A stretch of DNA of 64,000 bases, from NCBI GenBank assembly GCA_026706345.1, contig JAPOYX010000020.1:1-64000 (forward strand), read 5' to 3'. A program made the translations under genes and the position numbers. Shown here piece by piece: positions 8,856 to 17,335 of this stretch. The stretch is from Gemmatimonadota bacterium. GTDB taxonomy: Bacteria; JAAXHH01. The notes under the pieces were generated by a model. That model had not been told where the DNA came from and searched no databases. It saw only the letters and a program-made list of their open reading frames with translations. Positions within the stretch are counted from its first letter, which is position 1. Each line of letters begins with the position of its first letter.

Positions 8856-10157
8856 ATGCCTGACACGTTGACCGTCACTGACAACAGGACTGGCAAACAG
8901 TACGAGATCCCGATTATATACGGGACCTATCCCAGGTACGGCGCCGCGATCCCCACCACGGACTTTCGTCAGATCAAGGTGTCCGAGGACGATTTCGGTC
9001 TGCTGGGATACGATCCGGCCTTCAACAATACCGCTTCCTGCCGAAGCAGCATTACCCACATCGATGGCGAGAAGGGCATACTTCGCTACCGGGGCTATCC
9101 CATCGAAGACCTGGCGGTCAAGAGTTCCTTTCTCGAAGTCGCCTTTTTGATCGTTCACGGCATGTTGCCGACCAGGGCCGAGCTCGAAGAATGGTCCTAC
9201 GACATCACCCACCATGCGATCGTCCACGAGAACATCAAGAAATTCATGGATGGATTCCGGTATGACGCCCATCCCATGGGTATCCTGATCAGCACGGTCG
9301 CCGCGTTATCCACCTTCTACCCGGAAGCCAAGCGGATACGCGACGTGGAAATCCGCAACGAACAGATCCACCGGCTGATCGCCAAGATACCGACCATCGC
9401 CGCCTTTGCGTACAGGCACAGCCAGGGCTTTCCCTACACCTATCCGGACAACGGCCTGGGCTACTGCGGCAACTTCCTGTCCATGATGTACAAGATGACG
9501 GAACAATACACCCCCGATCCCGTGTTGGAAAAGGCCCTGGACGTGGTGTTCATCCTGCACGTGGACCACGAACAGAACTGCAGTGCCAACGCGATGCGAA
9601 GCGTCGGCAGTTCCCTGCCCGATCCCTACGTATCCGTTGCCGCCGCCGCGGCCGGACTGTACGGCCCCCTGCACGGCGGCGCAAACGAGCAGGTGCTGCA
9701 CATGCTGCAGGAAATCGGCCACATCAACCGCGTACCCGGTTACATCAAGAAGGTGAAGCAGGGTGATATACGACTCATGGGGTTCGGCCACAGGGTGTAC
9801 AAGAACTACGATCCGCGGGCCAGGATCCTCAAGGAGATGACCCACCGGGTGCTGGGCGTGACCGGCAGGAACACCCTGCTCGACGTCGCCGTGGAACTGG
9901 AGCGCATCGCCCTCGAAGACGACTATTTCGTCAATCGAAAACTCTATCCCAATGTCGATTTCTACTCTGGCCTCATCTACCAGGCCATGGGCTTTCCGCT
10001 CGAAATGTTCCCCGTGCTGTTCGCGATACCCCGCACCGTGGGCTGGCTGGCGCAGTGGGCCGAAATGCTGGACGACTCGGACCAGAAAATCGCGCGCCCC
10101 CGCCAGATTTATACCGGCGACGACGTCTGCCAGTACGTGCCGATTGAGAAACGCTAG
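8856..10157 (+). CDS. gltA: Citrate synthase
   Basis: A 433-aa citrate synthase that condenses acetyl-CoA and oxaloacetate in the first step of the TCA cycle. The catalytic residues are visible: His273 in GPLHGGANE, His312 in GFGHRVYKNYDPRA and Asp368 in NVDFYSG. The N-terminal segment to about residue 55 has the beta-strand extension seen in the larger, NADH-sensitive type of enzyme. The start follows an AGGAGG-like ribosome site (CAGGAGGTTGT) at good spacing. It is transcribed alone; the next gene is on the other strand and 15 bases beyond. Confidence 0.96.
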   Translation: MPDTLTVTDNRTGKQYEIPIIYGTYPRYGAAIPTTDFRQIKVSEDDFGLLGYDPAFNNTASCRSSITHIDGEKGILRYRGYPIEDLAVKSSFLEVAFLIVHGMLPTRAELEEWSYDITHHAIVHENIKKFMDGFRYDAHPMGILISTVAALSTFYPEAKRIRDVEIRNEQIHRLIAKIPTIAAFAYRHSQGFPYTYPDNGLGYCGNFLSMMYKMTEQYTPDPVLEKALDVVFILHVDHEQNCSANAMRSVGSSLPDPYVSVAAAAAGLYGPLHGGANEQVLHMLQEIGHINRVPGYIKKVKQGDIRLMGFGHRVYKNYDPRARILKEMTHRVLGVTGRNTLLDVAVELERIALEDDYFVNRKLYPNVDFYSGLIYQAMGFPLEMFPVLFAIPRTVGWLAQWAEMLDDSDQKIARPRQIYTGDDVCQYVPIEKR

Positions 10158-10172
10158 CAACCCGGCAGCGCC

Positions 10173-11006
10173 TCAGTTGCGCGGCACCCACCTGTAAGCT
10201 TCTCTGCTGTTCTTCCCCATGATCTTTTCCAGGGCCGCCGAACCCTTCGGTTCGAGGCATGCCATGGCAAGCGACTGTACCTGGCGGTAAGACGCATATC
10301 TCCACGATACCGGCCAATTGCTGGCGTACAGCAGCCTGTTCTCCCCGAAGGCGTTCCAGAGCACGTCAAGCACCGGTCTGTAGTAGGCGGGATCCTCCGG
10401 CGGCGGGGAGTCCTGCGCCAGTTCCACCATACCCGATATCTTGCAGTATACATTGGGATGTGCCGAGGCAGCCTTGATGCCGGCCACCCATTCCTCTTCC
10501 GGCTGTCCCCCCGTAACCGGCACGTGGGCCAGGTGGTTCAGCACGATCCTCAGATTAGGGAAACGCGCCGCGCAGCCCGCCACGCCAGGCAGCCACTTTT
10601 TGCCCACGAGCAGGTCCAGCGTGAGGTCGTGCCCGACGAGTTGCTCCATGGCCCCGAGATAGACCGGATCGTCGACCGGCGCCTTGCCCAGCCTGATGCC
10701 GTAGAAGAGATCGTGCTCCGCGAATCTATCCAGGTCGGATTCGAAACGGGCGTCCGGAGGCTCTAGGTGTCCCACCAGGCCCAGCAGGAAGGGATCGTCC
10801 CCGGCCAGATCCAGAATCCACTGATTGTCCTCCACCCATGCGCTGGCTTCCACGACGACCGTACCCGTGACGCCCTCGGCCTGCGCTTCGCGCTTGAAGT
10901 CCTCCGGCATGATCCGCCTGTACAGAAACTCATCGTCGGCGCGGGGCCATGGCACGCCCTGCGGCCGGGAGGGATCGTAGAAGTGGGTATGGGTATCGAC
11001 GATCAC
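10173..11006 (-). CDS. Amidohydrolase_2-type lactonase/hydrolase
   Basis: A 277-aa TIM-barrel protein of the amidohydrolase-2 family (COG3618), which includes L-fuconolactonase and 2-pyrone-4,6-dicarboxylate lactonase. It opens with the metal-binding [12 protein letters not shown], has a barrel strand VVEASAWVEDNQWIL and the late LLYASNWPVSW motif, where Asp is normally found. The start overlaps the upstream isochorismatase gene in an ATGA. As the last gene of the UxuA-YjhG operon it fits a sugar-lactone hydrolase making the aldonate substrate of the dehydratases. That role is inferred from the neighbours. Confidence 0.82.
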   Translation of the reverse strand: MIVDTHTHFYDPSRPQGVPWPRADDEFLYRRIMPEDFKREAQAEGVTGTVVVEASAWVEDNQWILDLAGDDPFLLGLVGHLEPPDARFESDLDRFAEHDLFYGIRLGKAPVDDPVYLGAMEQLVGHDLTLDLLVGKKWLPGVAGCAARFPNLRIVLNHLAHVPVTGGQPEEEWVAGIKAASAHPNVYCKISGMVELAQDSPPPEDPAYYRPVLDVLWNAFGENRLLYASNWPVSWRYASYRQVQSLAMACLEPKGSAALEKIMGKNSREAYRWVPRN

Positions 11007-11812
11007 GATTCGTTCCTTTCCGAAACCTTCCGGCAGCTTTCGAAGAAGTCTTCGTTAGACGCCGAAAAACCGAACTGCTGCTCTATTTCGCGGACTGCGA
11101 TTTCCGTGACGAAGAGTCCGTCCAGCGTATCGGGAAACTCGACGCCCGCCGTGCAGTCGCGCAGGAAAACGATGTTGTAGCCGTACCGAGCCATGGACCG
11201 GATGCCGTAGTCTCTGCCCAGGACGCACCAGTTGGTGGCGAAACCGGCGTAGACCAGGTGGAGTACGTTCTGTTCCGCCAGCACCTCGTGCAGCTCGGCG
11301 CCGCTGGTGATCACCACGTCTTCGTTGCGGACCTCCACGGCCGGCGAGATGGTCAGGTCGTCGCTGATGGGATCCCAGTGCAGGCCGATGCCGGGCGGCT
11401 GGCTCCTGGGACCGTGATAGGCCTGGTACTCGCCTTCCCTGCTCCGAAACGCCGGGGGCGGCCAGTCCGCGCCGCCGCGCTCCGTGACGGGCGCCGACGG
11501 ATTCCGGGATGACTGGGGAAACTGCCGCGCCACCTCGGGCGACGGGGCGTGTATGACGGGCAGGCCGGCCTTCCGGCTCATTTCGATGGCTGGAACGATC
11601 GCCTCCCGCGTTACCCGGCCGGCCCGCTCTATCCAGCTGTCGATGAAATGGGTGTTCCACAGGTCGACCAGCACGAGCGCCGTCTGTTCGACAGGCAGTT
11701 TCATCCGGATTTCCCGCCGGATGAAGTGCTCTTCCCTGCAGGGCACATCGGCCGGCGTGCTGTCCTGGTAGTATCTTACTTTCAGATCGAGTACGGACGG
11801 GCTATTTTCCAC
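11003..11812 (-). CDS. Isochorismatase-family cysteine hydrolase
   Basis: A 269-aa protein from GTG 11812. This start overlaps the last 11 bases of the dehydratase gene and removes 42 arginine-rich residues that merely read the dehydratase tail in another frame. A later ATG before [16 protein letters not shown] is also possible. The catalytic set is intact: Asp in LVDLWN, a following Lys region, and the Cys in [10 protein letters not shown]. The cis-peptide-type loop and RDCT segment also match. Members hydrolyse amides or vinyl ethers of small acids. Sitting inside a sugar-acid operon, it may act on a carbamoylated or amide-linked sugar derivative, but this is not established. Confidence 0.83.
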   Translation of the reverse strand: MENSPSVLDLKVRYYQDSTPADVPCREEHFIRREIRMKLPVEQTALVLVDLWNTHFIDSWIERAGRVTREAIVPAIEMSRKAGLPVIHAPSPEVARQFPQSSRNPSAPVTERGGADWPPPAFRSREGEYQAYHGPRSQPPGIGLHWDPISDDLTISPAVEVRNEDVVITSGAELHEVLAEQNVLHLVYAGFATNWCVLGRDYGIRSMARYGYNIVFLRDCTAGVEFPDTLDGLFVTEIAVREIEQQFGFSASNEDFFESCRKVSERNES

Positions 11813-13868
11813 TTTTCCCTGCCTTCGCCTTTGGTTTTGACTGCTTCTGAGGTTCCGCCGTCTTTTGCGAGGACTCCAGGACCCCGGCCATGCCACCGTG
11901 CCGCATACGGTGGACGATCTCATCCACGTCGTAGACACATCCGCCCCAAGCGCCGCCGCCGGCCTGTTGCAGGGCGGCCCAGAGACGCGTGTCGTCAGGC
12001 AGGTTCGGGTCGACCGCCAGATCGGGTCGCGGCGGACGCGCGGCGAGCTGCCTGGTGCCCTCCTCGACGCCGAAGACGCCGGTTTCGTTTCCGACCAGGT
12101 TGATGGAACCCGTCAGGGCGTTCCGGTCTATGACGATCTCGACCAGGTCGCCGTCGAGCACCTTGCCGATGGGGCCTCCTGCCAGGGCCTCGGGGCCGAC
12201 GTGCCCTATGCAGGCACCGGTTGAAATGCCGGAAAAGCGGGCGTCGGTCACCACGGCGACGTGCTTGCCGAAGGACAGGTGTCTCAGCGCGGCAGTGATC
12301 TGGTACGTCTCCTCCATCCCGGCGCCCATGGGGCCGCGGCAGATGAGGATCAGCACGTCACCGGGCTTGATCCGGTCCTCGTTCCGGCTCTTGATGGCGG
12401 CGATGGCGTCCCGTTCCCGGGTGAAGACCCGCGCGGGCCCCGTTTTTCGGTATACCCCGTCCGGATCGACCACGGTCGGGTCGATCGCCGTGCTCTTGAT
12501 CACGGCGCCTTCGGGCGCGAGATTGCCCCTGGGAAACGTTACCGTGCTCGTCAGTCCCCGGTTCCGCGCCCGTTCGGGCGACATGATCACCTCATCCGGA
12601 TCGATTCCGTCGACCTGCTTCAATCGCGCTCGAACCAGCCTCCGTCTTTCGGATGTTTGCCACCAGTCCAGGATTTCGCCCAGGGTAGACCCGGCCGCGG
12701 TGCGCACCTTTTCGTTCAACAGGCCCGCTTCGCGGAGGTGCAGCATCACTTCCGGCACGCCCCCGGCAAGGAAGGCGATCACCGTGGGATAACCCGTCGG
12801 GCCGTTCGGCAATACGTCCACCAGCCGCGGGGTTCGCCGGTTTATCCTGACCCAGTCCTCTATCGTGGGACGGCGCAACCCGGCGGCATGGGCGACCGCG
12901 GGGATGTGCAGCAGCAGGTTGGTCGAACCTCCGAAGGCGGCATGGACCGTCATGGCGTTCTCGAGCGCGTCTTCGGTCAGGATCTTCCGGACGGTCAGCC
13001 CCTCGGCTTCAAGCCGCATAAGCGCCCGGGCCGAACGCCGGGCCATGTCGGTCCAGATGGGCTGGCCGGACGGCGCCAGCGCGCTGTGGGGCAGGGAAAG
13101 TCCGAAGGCTTCACCCACGACCTGCGAGGTGGCCGCCGTGCCCAGGAACTGGCAACCGCCCCCCGGCGACGCGCAGGTGCGGCAGCCCATGTCCGCCGCG
13201 TATTCCAGCGAGATTTCGCCGTGGGCGTACCGGGCGCCGATGGATTGGATCTTGCCCGCATCCTCGCCCTCCTCCGCCGGCAGCGTGACACCCCCCGGCA
13301 CCAGCACGCAGGGCAGGTCGTGGGTCGCCGCCAGCGCGATCATCATGGCGGGCAGGCCCTTGTCGCACGTCGCCACGCCGATCACGCCCCGGCGCGTAGG
13401 CAAAGACCGGATCAGCCGGCGGAAGACTATGGCCGCGTCGTTCCGGTATGGGAGGCTGTCCATCATGCCGGGCGTGCCCTGCGTGCGGCCGTCGCAGGGA
13501 TCGGTGCAGTAGCCGCCGAAGGGGATGCCGCCCAGGGCGGTCAGCTCCTCGGCCGCCGCCTGCATGAGCAGCCCGACCTCCCAATGGCCGGTATGGTAGC
13601 CCAGGGCGACCGGCGTTCCGTCGGATGCGCGGATTCCCCCCTGGGTGCTGAGGATCAGATACTGCCGCCGGTTCAGCGCGTTGGGACTCCATCCCATGCC
13701 CACGTTCTGGGACAGGGCGAACAGGTCGCCGCTGGGGCTTTCCCTCAGCATGTCGTCGGTGAGCGGCAGGCTGCCCTCCGGGCCGGGCGCACTGGACCTG
13801 ATGTCGTAGATATCCGGATCGGAATGGCCGACGACGGCTTCGAAGGACAGCAGGGACGGGGGTTTCAT
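11802..13868 (-). CDS. yjhG: YjhG/YagF-type D-xylonate dehydratase (IlvD/Edd family)
   Basis: A 688-aa IlvD/Edd-family dehydratase matching the YjhG/YagF branch, which dehydrates D-xylonate to 2-keto-3-deoxy-xylonate with an iron-sulfur cluster. Branch features are [18 protein letters not shown] near the start, [38 protein letters not shown] and the C-terminal [20 protein letters not shown]. Cluster Cys residues fall in CDG, CDKG and CASPGGGC. I place the start at ATG 13868, whose ATGA overlaps the stop of the short PhyH-like frame. The tail after about residue 665 is a Lys-rich extension not found in E. coli YjhG (about 655 aa). The central gene of a five-frame overlapping operon. Confidence 0.92.
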   Translation of the reverse strand: MKPPSLLSFEAVVGHSDPDIYDIRSSAPGPEGSLPLTDDMLRESPSGDLFALSQNVGMGWSPNALNRRQYLILSTQGGIRASDGTPVALGYHTGHWEVGLLMQAAAEELTALGGIPFGGYCTDPCDGRTQGTPGMMDSLPYRNDAAIVFRRLIRSLPTRRGVIGVATCDKGLPAMMIALAATHDLPCVLVPGGVTLPAEEGEDAGKIQSIGARYAHGEISLEYAADMGCRTCASPGGGCQFLGTAATSQVVGEAFGLSLPHSALAPSGQPIWTDMARRSARALMRLEAEGLTVRKILTEDALENAMTVHAAFGGSTNLLLHIPAVAHAAGLRRPTIEDWVRINRRTPRLVDVLPNGPTGYPTVIAFLAGGVPEVMLHLREAGLLNEKVRTAAGSTLGEILDWWQTSERRRLVRARLKQVDGIDPDEVIMSPERARNRGLTSTVTFPRGNLAPEGAVIKSTAIDPTVVDPDGVYRKTGPARVFTRERDAIAAIKSRNEDRIKPGDVLILICRGPMGAGMEETYQITAALRHLSFGKHVAVVTDARFSGISTGACIGHVGPEALAGGPIGKVLDGDLVEIVIDRNALTGSINLVGNETGVFGVEEGTRQLAARPPRPDLAVDPNLPDDTRLWAALQQAGGGAWGGCVYDVDEIVHRMRHGGMAGVLESSQKTAEPQKQSKPKAKAGKSGK

Positions 13869-14026
13869 GAATGGGCTCTTCCGTTGCCGATACGCCCGGT
13901 CGTCCACGAAGCGTACCAGTTGTCAGGGGTGAGTTCCGGCGGGACTTCGAGATCCCGCGGGGGGATCATGCCGCGGAGGATCAGGTAACCCTCGTCCAGG
14001 AACCGGTCCCGGTCGACGCTGATCAC
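13865..14026 (-). pseudogene. 53-codon PhyH (phytanoyl-CoA dioxygenase)-like remnant, translationally coupled on both sides
   Basis: A short frame starting GTG 14026, overlapping the uxuA stop in GTGA and ending in a TGA that overlaps the dehydratase ATG. Its first 27 residues read VISVDRDRFLDEGYLILRG-MIPPRDLE. This is the typical N-terminus of PhyH-family Fe(II)/2-oxoglutarate dioxygenases, which are normally about 250-300 aa. After this the frame jumps to a short tail ([18 protein letters not shown]) and stops. No HxD or distal His metal ligands remain, so it cannot be an active dioxygenase. The most economical reading is a large in-frame internal deletion that preserved translational coupling. 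A genuine micro-protein cannot be ruled out. Confidence 0.6.
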
Positions 14027-15027
14027 GCTCCCGCTCCCCGGCATCGACCGACGTTATCCAGGAGCGCTTTCATGTAGCCCAGCGCGTAGGCCCTGGAAGG
14101 ATGATGCCGTTCATCGGGATCTATGGCGAGCCGTGGGACGTGATCGTCAATCATGGGACAGTCCACGCCGGATTCCTCATAGGCCATCAGGGATTCCATG
14201 GGATCCACGTGGCCCTGATCGATGAAGGTCTCCGAAAACGCGGGAACAGGCCCCGAGACGAACCGGAAGTGGACGTAGTTGATCTTATTCCACTGACCGA
14301 AGTACCGGATGGCGTCGAGCACGTCGCCCGGCATTTCCGAAACGGTCCCCTGGCAGAAGCCCAGTCCGTTGCAGTCGCTGGGGACGATTTCGACGAACCG
14401 CCTCAGCGCTTCGTGGCTGCGGAAGACACGGGCGATTCCGCCGATGGGCGAAATGGGCGGATCGTCGGGATGCAGGCTCATGCGCACGCCGGCCTTTTCG
14501 GCCACCGGTATCGCCGCCTCCAGGAAATAGGTGATGTTGCTCCACATGTCTTCGTCGGACAATTCCAGGTCCCGGGGAACAGGCGGTTTCCAGTAATCCT
14601 GCTTAGCCCCCTTGATCTGTTCGTAGTCGAAACTGGTGACGACCGCGCCGCCCCGGCTCCGGGTCGATTTCGACGTGCGCAGTCCGTAGTTGCCGCCCAC
14701 GTTGCGCAGGCTGAAGAAATATCCCAGAACGGGGATACCCACGGCACCCATGTTCTCCAGCGTCCTGCACCAGTGCTCGATCTGCTCGTCGCGCCCCGGC
14801 AGCCCCAGCTTGATCTTGTCGCACCACTCGGGCGGAACGCCCTCGAGCACCGACCAGGTCAACCCGGCGTCTTCGATGCGCGCCTTTTGGAGCGACAGAT
14901 CATGAAAACTGTAATAGCCTTTTGCAAGGTCGCAATCCGGCAGCCCGTTTACGACGTCCGTCACCCCCAGTTGCCGGGCGAAGGCCAGGTGCCCGGCGTC
15001 CATCCTGCCGTTGACTGCCAGCTTCAT
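14023..15027 (-). CDS. uxuA: Mannonate dehydratase UxuA-type
   Basis: A 334-aa TIM-barrel enzyme of the UxuA family, dehydrating D-mannonate to 2-keto-3-deoxy-gluconate. The diagnostic motif RMSLHPDDPP is at 182-191, followed by metal/substrate residues in GLGFCQGTVSEM (Cys), VHFRFVSGP (His) and MIDDHVPRL (Asp-His). The E. coli enzyme is longer (394 aa), but short forms of this size are common. The ATG at 15027 gives MKLAVNGRM and is first in the operon. The product feeds KDPG-type aldolases such as the one at the right end of the window. Substrate could be another aldonate of the same configuration. Confidence 0.88.
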   Translation of the reverse strand: MKLAVNGRMDAGHLAFARQLGVTDVVNGLPDCDLAKGYYSFHDLSLQKARIEDAGLTWSVLEGVPPEWCDKIKLGLPGRDEQIEHWCRTLENMGAVGIPVLGYFFSLRNVGGNYGLRTSKSTRSRGGAVVTSFDYEQIKGAKQDYWKPPVPRDLELSDEDMWSNITYFLEAAIPVAEKAGVRMSLHPDDPPISPIGGIARVFRSHEALRRFVEIVPSDCNGLGFCQGTVSEMPGDVLDAIRYFGQWNKINYVHFRFVSGPVPAFSETFIDQGHVDPMESLMAYEESGVDCPMIDDHVPRLAIDPDERHHPSRAYALGYMKALLDNVGRCRGAGA

Positions 15028-15090
15028 GGTTGAGTTTCCACAGTCGATCGCTTCCGTGCCCGGTCAGGGTCCGATGTGACCGGGATTACC

Positions 15091-15119
15091 TTGACAGGAA
15101 CGCCGGAGAACCGTATAAT
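15091..15119 (+). promoter_or_regulatory. Perfect consensus sigma-70 promoter of tRNA-Pro
   Basis: TTGACA at 15091-15096, exactly 17 bases, then TATAAT at 15114-15119, both full matches to consensus. The tRNA begins 13 bases beyond the -10 box. Shows that this organism's housekeeping sigma factor reads canonical boxes. Confidence 0.9.
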
Positions 15120-15132
15120 TATCCGAGGTTTA

Positions 15133-15207
15133 CGGGGTGTAGCGCAGTCCGGTCAGCGCACCTGCTTTGGGAGCAGGGGGTCGGGGGTTCAAATCCCCCC
15201 ACCCCGA
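15133..15207 (+). tRNA. tRNA-Pro (UGG anticodon)
   Basis: Full cloverleaf: acceptor CGGGGTG pairs with CACCCCG, anticodon stem CCTGC/GCAGG around loop TTTGGGA. This gives anticodon TGG with G37, as expected for tRNA-Pro. The T-arm is GGGGG-TTCAAAT-CCCCC and the discriminator is A. The C at position 1 is typical of bacterial tRNA-Pro. CCA is not encoded. It lies between two minus-strand genes. Confidence 0.95.
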
Positions 15208-15241
15208 TTCCTATCTCCCCGGTACGGAGCACGCTTGCATC

Positions 15242-15946
15242 CTACGGCTCCTGGCTTCGAATCTCTACATACCTTTCCAGTCGAGACACTTCGCCGTCAT
15301 CCACGTACTTGCCGATTTCCCGACGAAACTGATCCATGCTGGAATAGGGGCGGTATTCCTTGAATTCATGGGCCATGCGGTCGCCGACTCCGGGGATGGC
15401 GAGTATCTCCTCGTCGGTGGCCGTATTCAGATCGATGGGAACATATACGTACTGCTCCATGCGCGCCACCTCTGCGTCGTCCACGTACTTGCCCATTTCC
15501 CGTCGCCACTGGGCGATGGCGAGATAGGGGCGGTATTCCTTGAACTCATGGACCATGCGGTCGCCTACACCCGGTACCAGGCGGATTTCTTCATCAATGG
15601 CCGTATTCAGGTTCAAAGGTATAAACATTCGGGCGTAGAGCGCGGCCGCATCCTCCCGGCTCATATGCGCTGAAATGAGCGCGTCCAGTTCGGTCATGCC
15701 CGGATAAGGCCGTGCTTCCAGCACCATGTCGGCGAGTTCCGCGGTCATGCCCGGCAGCATGGCGAGTTCGTCGCTTCCGGCGAGGTTCGGATTGACGACC
15801 ACCGCCGCCGACGATACGGCCGGTGTTGCGGTCTCGGTGGTGCCAGCCTGCTCGGCTACTTCGGAGCCGCCGCATCCGCCGGCCGCAACGAGGAAGGCAA
15901 CGAGCGATGCCAGCAGCGCGGACCCTGGTTGCTTGAAGGTATTCAT
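15242..15946 (-). CDS. Lipoprotein with three helix-hairpin-helix (ComEA-like) repeats
   Basis: A 234-aa lipoprotein. The signal sequence ends in LVAAGGC (lipid Cys about residue 25), followed by a Thr/Ala-rich linker. Three helix-hairpin-helix units then follow. The first is degenerate (AGSDELAMLPGMTAELADMV). The second and third are near copies: LNTAIDEEIRLVPGVGDRM and LNTATDEEILAIPGVGDRM, each followed by HEFKEYRPY and a REMGKYVDD-type helix. The copies reflect a 180-bp DNA duplication. ComEA-type HhH domains bind double-stranded DNA without sequence preference, so surface DNA capture or a structural role is possible. The start overlaps the upstream membrane-protein gene by four bases. Confidence 0.8.
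   Translation of the reverse strand: MNTFKQPGSALLASLVAFLVAAGGCGGSEVAEQAGTTETATPAVSSAAVVVNPNLAGSDELAMLPGMTAELADMVLEARPYPGMTELDALISAHMSREDAAALYARMFIPLNLNTAIDEEIRLVPGVGDRMVHEFKEYRPYLAIAQWRREMGKYVDDAEVARMEQYVYVPIDLNTATDEEILAIPGVGDRMAHEFKEYRPYSSMDQFRREIGKYVDDGEVSRLERYVEIRSQEP
15301..15640. repeat. 180-bp tandem duplication inside the HhH lipoprotein gene
   Basis: Bases 15301-15480 and 15481 to about 15640 are diverged direct copies. Both begin CCACGTACTTGCC and share GGGGCGGTATTCCTTGAA plus CATGCGGTCGCC at the same offset. Each copy encodes one HhH unit of 60 residues. It is a coding duplication, not a CRISPR or intergenic repeat. Confidence 0.85.
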
Positions 15947-16425
15947 GATTTCTCCATGGTTTTGATGGATACAGGATTTGAATTCAAGGCCGGATGCCGA
16001 AGGCAGGCCACCAGGCCAAGCAGACCGAGCAACGTCATGGTGCCCGGCGCAAGAGCCGGATAGGCGCCACCCAATGCTTCCCAGACCAGTTCAAGCCCTT
16101 CCCGCGATGGATACATTTCCAGTTCGAACTCCACGTTCCCCTGGTAGTGCAGCCACTGCCCGACGAATCCGGACAGGACGAACAATCCCATAAGGACCTG
16201 GTACGCCCGGATGATCGCAAAACCGGGAGAGAGGATGAGCCAGATCGAAACCGGAAGACCGGCCGCCAGGAGAACGATCGGTGCCCATTGCCAGTTGTCC
16301 TCCATGTGATCTAGGAAGACGAGTTCGAATCCAACGCCCACAATGCCGACGGTCAAAACGATCAGGACGAGACGTCGCAATGTTGCGGCGTCGTCTCGCG
16401 GTGTCCCGTGGGGCGGATTATCCAT
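15943..16425 (-). CDS. Four-helix integral membrane protein of unknown function
   Basis: A 160-aa hydrophobic protein. Membrane segments fall at about 15-38 (LVLIVLTVGIVGVGFELVFL), 47-66 (APIVLLAAGLPVSIWLIL), 71-95 and 128-147 (GTMTLLGLLGLVACL). A soluble loop of about 30 residues lies between helices three and four. I do not recognise a family. It overlaps the lipoprotein gene by four bases and follows the SRAP gene by 27, so the three are probably co-transcribed. It may anchor or assist the HhH lipoprotein, but only proximity suggests this. Confidence 0.7.
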   Translation of the reverse strand: MDNPPHGTPRDDAATLRRLVLIVLTVGIVGVGFELVFLDHMEDNWQWAPIVLLAAGLPVSIWLILSPGFAIIRAYQVLMGLFVLSGFVGQWLHYQGNVEFELEMYPSREGLELVWEALGGAYPALAPGTMTLLGLLGLVACLRHPALNSNPVSIKTMEKS

Positions 16426-16452
16426 GGCATGCGCCTCGCGTACTTCGGTACA

Positions 16453-17166
16453 TCAGAACAGCGTATTCTTCACCAGAGGTGCGAGGATATCCGGCGTGTC
16501 GTTGGACACCCGGTTTACCCGGTTGCTGACGGGCCGGATTTCATAAGGGCCGTCATGGGGCGTCCGTATGATTTCCTGAAGTGTCTCCATAGGCGTTCCG
16601 GGGGCGAGCCAGTCGGCGAAGTCGTCGGGATCGACCACCACGGGCTGCCGGTCGTGGATATCGGAAAGCGCGGGGGAGGCAACGGTCGTTACGATAGTGA
16701 ACGTCTCGAGATGCTGACCGTCCCGGCTCCACTGCTCCCACAGCGCGGCAAAGGAGGCCGGTGAACCGTCTTCGAGTGCCAGAAAAAAGGGTTGCTTGCC
16801 GCCCCCGGTCCGCCCGCCCTGCCCGGACCGCCCGGTCCGGCGCCACTCGAACCATCCGTTGGCCGGGATGAGGCACCGGCGCGACCGGAACGCCGAACGG
16901 AAGGCGGGCTTCTGGTGAACGGTCTCGGCCCTGGCGTTGATGAGCCGTGCCCCTATCCTGGCGTCCCTGGCCCAGGACGGAACCAGTCCCCAGCGGAGCA
17001 AGGCCACGGATCTCGTTCCATGTACGTCGAGACGGCAGACCACGAATTCCTGCGTCGGCGCGCCGTTGTATCTGGGCTCCGGATCGAGGCGTTGAGTCGA
17101 ATCAGGCAAGGTATACAACGTAAATATCTGTTGCTCGGCCAGGCTTTGGAAGAGGCGTCCGCACAT
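16453..17166 (-). CDS. SRAP-family (YedK/HMCES-type) abasic-site DNA-protein crosslink protein
   Basis: A 237-aa SOS response-associated peptidase-domain protein. These proteins shield abasic sites in single-stranded DNA by a covalent link from the N-terminal Cys. All key features are present: Cys2 after Met cleavage (MCGRLF), RYNGAPTQE with the active-site Asn, RWGLVPSWA, LINARAETV, CLIPANGWFEW with Glu, and the His in IHDRQPVVV. It differs slightly from the usual HDRMPV. A glycine/arginine-rich loop at about 110-125 is an insertion. The ATG at 17166 must be the start because Cys has to follow Met1. Divergent from the SulP gene. Confidence 0.93.
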   Translation of the reverse strand: MCGRLFQSLAEQQIFTLYTLPDSTQRLDPEPRYNGAPTQEFVVCRLDVHGTRSVALLRWGLVPSWARDARIGARLINARAETVHQKPAFRSAFRSRRCLIPANGWFEWRRTGRSGQGGRTGGGKQPFFLALEDGSPASFAALWEQWSRDGQHLETFTIVTTVASPALSDIHDRQPVVVDPDDFADWLAPGTPMETLQEIIRTPHDGPYEIRPVSNRVNRVSNDTPDILAPLVKNTLF

Positions 17167-17235
17167 GACTGGTTTTCCGTCTAAACGTGCTCTCTCTGCA
17201 ATTCTGCCGGGAAGTAATCCACGCGTATGGAATAC

Positions 17236-17264
17236 TTGACCATAGCCTTACTGATACATATCAT
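17236..17264 (+). promoter_or_regulatory. Sigma-70-like promoter upstream of the SulP gene
   Basis: TTGACC at 17236-17241, 17-base spacer, TATCAT at 17259-17264. Each box is one base off consensus. The SulP TTG start lies about 70 bases downstream with an AAGGAG site in front. Confidence 0.6.
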
Positions 17265-17335
17265 TTACACAGCGAAGATATGATGTTTGACACGCGAAGC
17301 AAGCCCAATCACGTGCGTGTGAAGGAGAACAGAAC

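Noticed and set aside
12261-13988. 575-codon open frame antisense to the xylonate dehydratase
   Set aside because: High-GC shadow. The minus strand encodes a convincing YjhG homologue throughout, and the plus-strand reading has no domain.
15301-15640. Repeats in a CRISPR-like arrangement
   Set aside because: They are two coding copies of an HhH module, 180 bp each, without spacers. No CRISPR array or cas gene was seen anywhere in the window.
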